A stretch of DNA of 64,000 nucleotides, taken from assembly GCF_900176255.2 (NCBI RefSeq), contig NZ_FXEG02000005.1, positions 930,001-994,000 on the forward strand, written 5' to 3'. Both the position numbers and the translations under genes were made by a program. Source of the stretch: Mycobacterium ahvazicum (GTDB lineage Bacteria; Actinomycetota; Actinomycetes; Mycobacteriales; Mycobacteriaceae). Numbering within the stretch: position 1 is the first letter of the stretch; every line of letters starts with the position of its first letter. Shown here in pieces: positions 61,501-64,000 of this stretch. The notes beneath the pieces are model-generated. The model made no database searches. It had not been told where the DNA came from and saw only the letters and a list, made by a program, of their open reading frames with translations.

Positions 61501-64000
61501 CCGAGCTGTCCGACGATCTGTGGCGGGTCAGCCGGGACGGCGCAGCGGTGGCGACCACCGCCTCGGCGATCCCAATGCCGTTGGGACACAGCGTAGAACT
61601 CAATGCCGTCACCATTGATACCGACACCGGTCCACGCCTGCAGGCGACGTGGACATGGGCGCCCTCGGTGCTCGGCGGCGAGCAGGTCGACCGCCTCAGC
61701 GCGTTGTGGTTCGACGCGTTGACGGGGATCTGCGCACACGTTCGCCGCGGCGGAGGCGGGCTGACACCGTCGGATATTCTCCCGGCCCGCCTGACCCAGC
61801 AGCAGCTCGACGAGCTGTGCCGGCAAGACCACGTCGCCGACGTCCTGCCGCTCACCCCGCTGCAGCAGGGGCTGCTCTTCCACGCCAGCGCCGCGAACGA
61901 CAACACCGACGACCTGTACGCGATGCAGCTGGATCTCACCATCGCGGGGCCGCTCGATGCGGACCGGCTGCACGAAGCGGTGCGTACAGTGGTCAACCGG
62001 CACCCCAACCTGGCCGCCCGATTCTGTCGGCAGTTCGACGAGCCGGTGCAGGTCATGCTCGTCAATCCCGTTGTGGCCTGGCGGTTCTACGTGCTGAGCT
62101 CCGAGGAGCGAATCCAGCAGATCTGTGCCGCCGAACGCACCGCGGTCTGCGATCTGACCGAACCGCCGGCATTCCGGGTCGCGTTGATCCGCACCGGCGA
62201 CGACGTGTACCGCTGTGTGCTGACGAATCACCACATCGTGCTGGATGGCTGGTCATTGCCCATCCTGGCGCAGGAGATCTTCGCCGGCTACCACGGGCAG
62301 CGGCTACCCGCGGCCAGGTCCTATCGGAGGTTCGTCGCCTGGCTGGCCGAACGAGACGTCGGCGCCGCGGAGCTGGCCTGGCGAGAAGTGTTGGCCGGCT
62401 TGGATTCGCCCACCCTGGTGGGCCCGCCGGGTCGGGTGCGGCCCGGACGCCGCGGCAGCGCCGGTTCGGCCTTGTCGGAGCAGACTACCCACGCGCTGGG
62501 CGCGCTGGCCCGCGCGCATCACACCACCGTCAACACCGTGTTGCAGGCCGGCTGGGCGCAGGTGCTGATGTGGCTGACCGGCCAGCGCGACGTCGTCTTC
62601 GGCACCGCTGTCTCGGGCCGCCCGCCCGAGCTGGCCGGCTCCGATTCGATGGTCGGCCTGCTGATCAACACCGTGCCGGTGCGGGCCACCAGCACCGCGG
62701 TCACCACCACCGCCGACGTGCTGGATCAGCTGCACCGCGCCAACAACCACACCTTCGACCACCAGCACCTGGCGCTGACCGAAATCCAGCGCGCCGCAGG
62801 CCACGACCAACTCTTCGACACCCTGTTCGTCTACGAGAACTACCCCATCGACACGTCCACCGCGCTCGGCGGCGGCTTGGCCATCACCGCGATGACCGCC
62901 CGCGAATTCAACCACTACCCGCTGACCCTGCAGGCGATGCCCGCCGACGAACTCGGCCTGCGCGTGGAATACGACACCGAGCTATTCGACGCGAAAACCG
63001 TTGAGGCGCTGATCGGGCGGTTGCACCGGGTACTGGCGGCGATGACCGCGGATCCGGAACAACGGCTGTCCTCGATCCAGCTGCTGGACGACGCCGAACA
63101 CGCCCGGCTCGACGAGCTCGGCAACCGAGCGGCGCTGACGCGACATGGTCCCGCTCCCAAGCCGATTCCGCAGCTGTTCACCGCGCAGGCCGTACGCACC
63201 CCCGATGCGATCGCGATCACCTGCGACGGCCACTCGATCACCTACCGCGAATTGGACGAGTCCGCCAACCGGATGGCGCATCTGCTCGCCGACCAGGGTG
63301 CTCGCCCGGGACATTCGGTGGCACTGCTTTTTTCACGCTCTGCCGAGGCCATCGTCGCTATGCTGGCGGTGCTCAAGACCGGCGCGGCGTACCTCGCGAT
63401 CGACCCCGCGCATCCCGACAGCCGCATCGAGTTCATGCTCACCGATGCCGCGCCCGTCGCCGCGCTCACCACTGCGGGCCTGCGGCCGCGGCTGCGCGGG
63501 CACGACCTACCGATCATCGACGTCGACGACCCCGCCGTCGTTCTGCAACCCGCCAGTGCGCCAGAAGCAACGCCGTCGCCGGACGACGTCGCTTACCTGA
63601 TCTATACCTCCGGCACCACTGGTGTCCCGAAAGGTGTTGCGGTCACTCATCGCAACCTGGCCCACCTGGCCGAGTCGACGCCCGCTGCGCTGCCCGTGCC
63701 ACAGGTGTGGACGCAATGCCATTCCTATGGCTTCGATTTCTCGGCATGGGAGATCTGGGCCGCGCTGCTCGGGGGTGGCCGCCTGGTGGTGGTACCCGAG
63801 GCGGTGACCAGCTCGCCACCGGACTTCCACGCCCTGCTGGTGCGCGAACGGGTCAACGTGCTCACCCAAACACCCTCGGCCGCAGCGGCCTTGACTCCGC
63901 AGGGCCTCGAGTCGGTAGCGGTGCTGCTGGGAGGGGAGGCATGCCCCGCGGAGGTGGTGGATCAGTGGGCGCCCGGCCGGGTGGTGATCAATGCCTACGG
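46593..64000 (+). CDS. Giant non-ribosomal peptide synthetase, at least five modules, 3' end outside window
   Basis: Open from the ATG at 46593 to the last base (over 5,800 codons). Domain order by motif: C1 (HHIVLDG, His137), A1, T1 (phosphopantetheine Ser980), C2 (His1165), A2, T2 (Ser2029), E1 (HHLAVDG, His2201), C3 (His2684), A3, T3 (Ser3519), C4 (His3704), A4, T4 (Ser4566), E2 (His4734), C5 (His5213), A5 cut off after INAYG. Every C and E domain keeps HHxxxDG and every T keeps GGDS. The N-terminal C domain implies an acylated first residue. E domains in modules 2 and 4 predict D residues there. No frameshift or stop is seen. The likely product is an N-acyl (lipo)peptide; substrates are unidentified. 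Confidence 0.97.
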   Translation, partial: MEFDARALPLTRRQLDIWLAQETGRSGTDWQLGLFIKIEGTVEPDLLRQAISKTLHEAEPCRAAFFEVDGQVFQKAVDYPEFELDFHDLRGCSDPVAEAREIASSIQHTLMPLDGRLLKFALFRTKADEYYWSACCHHIVLDGLGIGLVGRRIAALYTALASGTASSPAFFGSLQDLVRGELEYEASAEYLEDQAYWNANLPSENGPDYRLAPATSRPDPNQPTTPVQLDPSVVGQIKQLSKTLGVRRTSILTAACALLVRGCTGGSEVVLDFPVSRRVHPESKSLPAMVAGVVPLVLKTSPGSTVADFCKHVDKRTREALRHQRFPVQVLGDEGGLRGAGQTANRVVLNFVPSRITLNFAGVPGTATYTSFGPIGHFGLFFVGAGDEQFVTTAGAGQPYSNFDVAELTQRLQRVLKAMASAPEHELASIDLLDDDEHTGVDRLGNREVLTRPATAASIPALFAAQVARTPDAAAVSFDGRSLTYRELDENANRVAHLLADRGAGPGQSVALLFSRSADAIIAILAVLKTGAAYLPIDPAHPATRIEFMLADAAPVAALTTTALADRLDPYGLEIIDIHDPAVDAQPATAPPGPSPDDIAHIIYTSGTTGVPKGVAITHDNVAAQLDSLSAGLPPGQVWTQCHSYAFDFSVWEIWAALLHGDRLVVVPELVTASADDFGALLIAERVSVLTQTPSSVAALSPEGLGSAALLIGGEACPAEVVDRWAPGRVMINAYGPTETTIYAAMSAPLSAGNAVPIGAPVSTSALFVLDDWLRPVPAGVVGELYVAGSGVGYGYLARSPLTASRFVACPFGGPGARMYRTGDLVRWGADGQLDYVGRADEQVKIRGYRIELGEIRAALAGFDGVEQAAVISREDRPGEKRLVGYVTGTADPAELRSALAERLPAYMVPVAVLAIDALPLTVNGKLDTRALPAPDYRDVENYLAPATAVEEIVAGIYAQVLGVDRVGIEESFFDLGGDSLSAMRVIAAINTALDAGLSVRALFEAPTIAQLVPRIDTGQERLTPLTAGWRPAVVPLSFAQSRLWFLDQLQGPSPMYNIAVALRLSGSLDVDALGAAMADVIARHESLRTVFPATEDTPRQLVLAADGAEFGWQVVDANGWPAFRLDEAVDAAARHTFDLTSEIPLRTTLFRCGDDDHLLIGVLHHIASDGWSIAPLMRDLAQAYAARCLGREPDWAELPVQYADYTLWQHAQFGDLADAESPIASQLSYWEETLAGMPEVLPLPTDRPYPPVADQHGASVAVQWPAELQQRGREVAREHNATSFMVVQAALAVLLSAISASSDVAVGFPIAGRRDPALDELVGFFVNTLVLRVDVAGDPTVAELLAQVRRRSLAAYEHQDVPFEVLVERLNPTRSLAHHPLVQVMLGWQNTEPAELALGDVRATPLPIDTRTARTDLAFTLTERFTASGEPAGIGGAVEYRTDVFNPDSIEALVGRLQRVLTAMTTDAAQRLSSIQLLNYAERNQLDAFGNRAVLARPQTPTTVPALWAAQVARAPESVAVTFEGRSMTYLEVDAAANRLAHLLRAEGAAPGGSVALLFSRSAEAIIAILAVHKSGAAYLPIDPGHPSARIAFMVADAAPIAAITTAELRPRLQKCELRIIDVDDPRIDAQPATAPPGPSPDDIAHIIYTSGTTGMPKGVAVTQHNVTQLFDSLDTGLELSPGQVWTQCHSYAFDFSVWEIWGALLHGGRLVVVHEAVTGSPADFHALLVAERVTVLTQTPSAVGVLSPQGLESTALVIGAEPCPAELVDRWARGRLMINVYGPTETTMWAAKSAPLATGSGVPPIGSPVSGAAFFVLDQWLRPVPVGVVGELYLAGRGVGCGYWRRGGLTASRFMACPFAEPGARMYRTGDLVRWRPDGQLDYLGRADEQVKIRGSRIGLGEIRAALARLEGVEQAVGVAREDRPGVNRLVGYIAGTADPNHARAALADGLPPYMVPSAVVVLDALPMTVNGKLDTRALPAPEYQDADHYRPPTDAVEEILAGIYAQVLGLKRVGVDESFFDLGGDSILSMQVVSRARAAGVVCRPRDIFVEQTVARLARVASVATDDAGVVDEGVGEVPATPIIRWLEGVAGRVEEFNQTVAIQAPVTVTEADVVVVLQALLDRHAMLRLRVDDDFAGGWSLWVPEPGSVDAQGCLRVVDELTDEVLVQARARLDPVTGKMLSALWVAPIGELVLIIHHLAVDGVSWRILLEDINLAWAQHCADQEVALPAPGTSFARWASWLDQHARDPEVVAQTQVWRQIAAVPSTLPAPRPELDTYASAGRLSVDLDVDTTRMLLGEVPAAFHAGVQDILLIAFGLACTEFLGAGPIGIDVEGHGRHGELAGDMDLSRTVGWFTTKYPVALDGGGLSWAQVLAGAPALGALIKNAKEQLRALPDGLTYGLLRYLNPEVDLDSADPLIGFNYFGRLGAGAVEFSDDLWLIGEDGVTVAAVASAIPMPLGHTVELNAGTLDTDIGPRLHATWTWAASALTSEQIGRLNQMWFDALTGICAHVRAGGGGLTPSDIAPARLSQQQIDELCRRDHIADILPLTPLQQGLLFHANTHGTSDLGELYAVQLDITITGPLEPDRLRAAVDTVVGRHPNLAARFCPEFDDPIQVIPIDPESAWQYLELDGAVDTEEHLARLCAAERTAVVDLTEPPAFRVALIRIGSDLHRLVLTNHHIVLDGWSLPILLQEISTTYSGQRPPAPAPSRRFVSWLTDQDRGSAETAWRQMFAGFEVPTLVAPPGRAGLGRRAVVTSRVPADTTQAVTELARQNHTTVNTVLQAGWAQLLMWLTGQRDVAFGTAVSGRPPELAGSDSMVGLLINTVPVRATITTATTTADLLDQLHRANNHTLEHQHLALPEIHRAAGHDQLFDTLFVYENYPVDPALFGVNGLAVTGYSARENNHYPMTLQAMPGDELGLRIEYDTDVFTADSVHTLIRQLQRVLVAITNDPTSRLSLMDLLDANEHHRLDEIGNRAVLTRPATGISVPALFAAQAARTPDAIAITFDGRSITYRELDEESNRVAHLLTSHGAVPGQFVALLFSRSAEAIVAILAVLKSGAAYLPIDPAHPAARIEFMVTDAAPIAALTTTELRARIDGYDLTTIDIRDPALSAQPATALPMPEPDDVAHIIYTSGTTGAPKGVAVNHANVTQLFDSLEIGLKLTAEQVWTQFHSYAFDFSVWEIWGALLHGGRLVVVPEQMTRSPDDFHDLLVNERVTVLTQTPSAVAALSVNGLESAALVIGAEPCPPEVVDRWAPGRTMVNVYGPTETTMWLSKSAPLIPKTAVVPIGSPTAGAAFFVLDGWLRPVPVGVVGELYLAGRGVGYGYWRRGGLTASRFMACPFGSPGARMYRTGDLVRWGADGQLQYVGRADEQVKIRGYRIELGEIRAVLAGLDGVEQAAVIAREDRLATKRLVGYITGTADPALVRAQLSELLPPYMVPSAVLVVDALPMTVNGKLDTRALPAPDYRDAGRYRAPASAVEEILAGVYAQVLNVERVGVDDSFFDLGGDSLSAMRVIAAINTVLDADLKVSRLFDAPSVAQLAPYLGAPASRREPLVALERPAVVPLSYAQSRLWFLDQLQGPSAVYNMAVALRLSGSLDVDALAAALGDVVARHESLRTVFSAPDGIPRQVVLDPDRAEFGWRFVDSTRWSATLFDDAIDATVGHRFDLSAELPLRATLFRRSDHEHVLVGVVHHIAADGWSIAPLVRDLGQAYAARCRGQAPAWTELPVQYPDYAIWQHTRFGDLADPDSPIAAQLAFWRDALAGMPERIALPTDRPYPAVADQRGATVALQWPAELQRRVHEVAREHNATSFMVAQAALAVLLSAVSASSDVAVGFPIAGRPDPALDELVGFFVNTLVLRIDVTGDPTVAELLAQVRQRSLAAYEHHDLPFEVLVERLNPTRSLAHHPLIQVMLGWQNAQPAELRLGDVKATALPIDTHTARMDVSFSLTELFTAAGEPAGISGTIEYRTDVFDADSIEELAERLQRVLTAMTSDAAQRLSSIQLLGADEHARLDILGNRTMLALPAPVAVSVPEFFGEHAQRTPDAVAITYAGRSLSYRELDASANRLAHLLATRGAGPGTIVALLFSRSTDAVVAMLAVLKTGAAYLPMDPAHPDARIGFMLTDAAPVAVVTTAELGPRLSDYNLAVIDIDDPVVGSQPATALPAPSPDDIAYLIYTSGTTGVPKGVAVSHRNLAHLAVSTPSQLPVMQVWTQCHSYGFDFSVWEIWAALLGGGRLVVVPEVVAASPHDFHALLVAEHVNVLTQTPSAAAALTPDGLESVSLLLGGEACPAEVVDQWAHGRMVINAYGPTEATVYASMSNPLAAGSGAAPIGVPVATSALFVLDPWLRPVPAGVVGELYVAGTGVAYGYLGRAELTASRFIACPYGEPGTRMYRTGDLVRWRADGQLDYLGRADEQVKIRGYRIELGEIQTALAALGGVDQAVVVTRDERAATRLVAYVTGTADPAGLRAALAEQLPAYMVPSAIVVLDALPLTVNGKLDTRALPAPDYEDAGRYRAPADAIEEILAGIYAQVLGLERVGIDDSFFDLGGDSILSMQVVARSRAAGVLCRPRDIFVEQTVARLARVASVVDDEAAGDDAGIGPVVATPIMRWLRDVDGPVAQFNQTVVVQAPAGVTEADVAMVLQALLNRHAMLRLRVGDAWSLQVREAGAVDARSCLQSVEVLSDEVLVRARERLDPGSGTMVSALWITSTSQLVLIAHHLAVDGVSWRILLEDINIAWAQHRSGQPITLPAPGTSFARWASLLDEHAHSAAVLRSAHAWRQVAAVPNALPAPRPELDTYASAGQLSAELDAETTRMLLTEVPAAFHAGVQDILLIAFGLAWAEFLDTGAAIGIDVEGHGRHDELAAGVDLSRTVGWFTTKYPVALRIGDLDWAQLIAGDPALGAAVKDAKEQLRALPDPLSYGLLRYLNPDAELTGTDPAIAFNYLGRLGAGAAELSDDLWRVSRDGAAVATTASAIPMPLGHSVELNAVTIDTDTGPRLQATWTWAPSVLGGEQVDRLSALWFDALTGICAHVRRGGGGLTPSDILPARLTQQQLDELCRQDHVADVLPLTPLQQGLLFHASAANDNTDDLYAMQLDLTIAGPLDADRLHEAVRTVVNRHPNLAARFCRQFDEPVQVMLVNPVVAWRFYVLSSEERIQQICAAERTAVCDLTEPPAFRVALIRTGDDVYRCVLTNHHIVLDGWSLPILAQEIFAGYHGQRLPAARSYRRFVAWLAERDVGAAELAWREVLAGLDSPTLVGPPGRVRPGRRGSAGSALSEQTTHALGALARAHHTTVNTVLQAGWAQVLMWLTGQRDVVFGTAVSGRPPELAGSDSMVGLLINTVPVRATSTAVTTTADVLDQLHRANNHTFDHQHLALTEIQRAAGHDQLFDTLFVYENYPIDTSTALGGGLAITAMTAREFNHYPLTLQAMPADELGLRVEYDTELFDAKTVEALIGRLHRVLAAMTADPEQRLSSIQLLDDAEHARLDELGNRAALTRHGPAPKPIPQLFTAQAVRTPDAIAITCDGHSITYRELDESANRMAHLLADQGARPGHSVALLFSRSAEAIVAMLAVLKTGAAYLAIDPAHPDSRIEFMLTDAAPVAALTTAGLRPRLRGHDLPIIDVDDPAVVLQPASAPEATPSPDDVAYLIYTSGTTGVPKGVAVTHRNLAHLAESTPAALPVPQVWTQCHSYGFDFSAWEIWAALLGGGRLVVVPEAVTSSPPDFHALLVRERVNVLTQTPSAAAALTPQGLESVAVLLGGEACPAEVVDQWAPGRVVINAY
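46605..49640 (+). other. NRPS module 1: starter-type C, A1, T1
   Basis: C1 (about residues 5-430) opens LPLTRRQLDIWLAQETG and differs clearly from all later C domains, as expected for a starter condensation domain that takes an acyl donor rather than a peptidyl carrier. The opening resembles, from memory, that of mycobacterial glycopeptidolipid synthetases. A1 (47.97-49.4 kb) pocket by hand alignment to GrsA: D-F-W-T-L-G-A-I-Y-K. T1 Ser codon at 49530. Confidence 0.8.
49680..54200 (+). other. NRPS module 2: C2 (LCL-like), A2, T2, E1
   Basis: C2 HHIASDG at 50085. A2 pocket D-F-W-T-V-G-V-M-W-K. The A8 motif of A2 reads KIRGSRIGLGEI, where the other complete A domains have KIRGYRIELGEI. T2 Ser codon 52677 lies in the T(E)-type context GGDSILSMQV. 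E1 HHLAVDGVSWRIL at 53193 should epimerise residue 2. Confidence 0.8.
54230..57260 (+). other. NRPS module 3: C3 (DCL-like), A3, T3
   Basis: C3 starts ILPLTPLQQGLLFHA and has NHHIVLDGWSLPIL at 54639-54680, the type that follows an E domain and accepts a D-configured donor. A3 pocket D-F-W-T-V-G-V-M-W-K, identical to A2 by hand. T3 Ser codon 57147. Confidence 0.8.
57290..61800 (+). other. NRPS module 4: C4 (LCL-like), A4, T4, E2
   Basis: C4 HHIAADG at 57702. A4 pocket D-F-W-T-L-G-A-V-Y-K, close to A1. T4 Ser codon 60288. E2 HHLAVDGVSWRIL at 60792 should give a D residue at position 4. Confidence 0.8.
61840..64000 (+). other. NRPS module 5 (partial): C5 (DCL-like), A5 truncated by window
   Basis: C5 starts VLPLTPLQQGLLFHA with HHIVLDG at 62229. 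A5 is visible to the A5 motif and shows D-F-W-T-L-G-A in the readable pocket positions, as in A1 and A4. Its A4-motif helix reads FDFSAWEIW rather than FDFSVWEIW. Confidence 0.8.

Larger units (their letters stand above)
47971..63170 (+). repeat. Tandem duplication of a 7.6-kb NRPS bimodule (A-T-C-A-T-E-C)
   Basis: Equivalent landmarks recur at a nearly constant distance. T1 to T3 and C2 to C4 are both 7,617 bp, T2 to T4 is 7,611, E1 to E2 is 7,599 and C3 to C5 is 7,587. The two copies are about 47971-55580 and 55581-63170, and long protein stretches in C, E and T domains are nearly identical between them. Confidence 0.85.

Noticed and set aside
47971..64000. Transposon or phage as the source of the repeats in the last 16 kb
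   Set aside because: The repeated units coincide with NRPS domains and keep one reading frame; no transposase, integrase or terminal repeats are visible.

Overview
The window is a stretch of a mycobacterial chromosome. The evidence is high GC with GTG/TTG starts, two PPE-family genes with the PPE motif, a complete ergothioneine operon, F420-type and CDGSH proteins, and a gene order that follows, from memory of the M. tuberculosis H37Rv map, roughly Rv3688c to Rv3717 (yqeY, DUF4129/DUF4350/moxR/DUF58, spoIIM-like, RDD, glpK, GCS2-like, methyltransferase, egtE-D-C-B-A, Rv3705c/3706c-like, DUF4185, asd-ask, leuA, dnaQ, murT-gatD, recR, ebfC, ami1). The species cannot be named from sequence alone. 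No tRNA, rRNA, CRISPR array, IS element or prophage was seen.

Layout. 1-4.4 kb: small redox and housekeeping genes (haem-oxygenase-like protein cut by the window edge, CDGSH Fe-S protein, methyltransferase, PfpI-like protein, LLM/F420-type oxidoreductase, YqeY-like protein). 4.6-12 kb: a tightly overlapped membrane/MoxR-DUF58 operon and its SpoIIM-like and RDD neighbours, probably cell-envelope work. 12-15 kb: an unusual FGPG-repeat PadR regulator with an operator-like palindrome, and glpK. 15-23.2 kb: a GCS2-like ligase, a methyltransferase, and the egtA-B-C-D-E operon (low-molecular-weight thiol synthesis), whose genes overlap at every junction. 23.4-31 kb: accessory region with a PknH-sensor-like secreted protein, a KatA-type catalase, two His-rich/Gly-Pro membrane paralogues, two divergent PPE genes (one with a SHOCT-like tail) separated by a large nested hairpin, and a DUF4185 secreted protein. 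31-35.5 kb: aspartate-pathway genes asd and ask, then leuA behind a leucine-codon leader peptide with competing hairpins; leuA carries a two-copy 54-bp repeat.

35.4-39.8 kb: a marR-quinone oxidoreductase divergon with three matching operator palindromes, a small stress membrane protein, an orphan LuxR-type response regulator with a palindrome next to its start, and a ClC transporter. 40-46 kb: dnaQ-like exonuclease, murT-gatD (peptidoglycan amidation), two small secreted proteins, recR, ebfC and ami1.

46.6-64 kb, to the window edge: one giant non-ribosomal peptide synthetase (more than 5,800 codons, no stop in the window) with the order C-A-T / C-A-T-E / C-A-T / C-A-T-E / C-A... . Its interior is a tandem duplication of a roughly 7.6-kb bimodule, and the adenylation-domain specificity pockets do not follow the duplication register, which points to A-domain exchange. 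The N-terminal condensation domain suggests a lipid-capped or otherwise N-acylated peptide with alternating L and D residues; the product is unknown. This locus is the best candidate for an undescribed system in the window.
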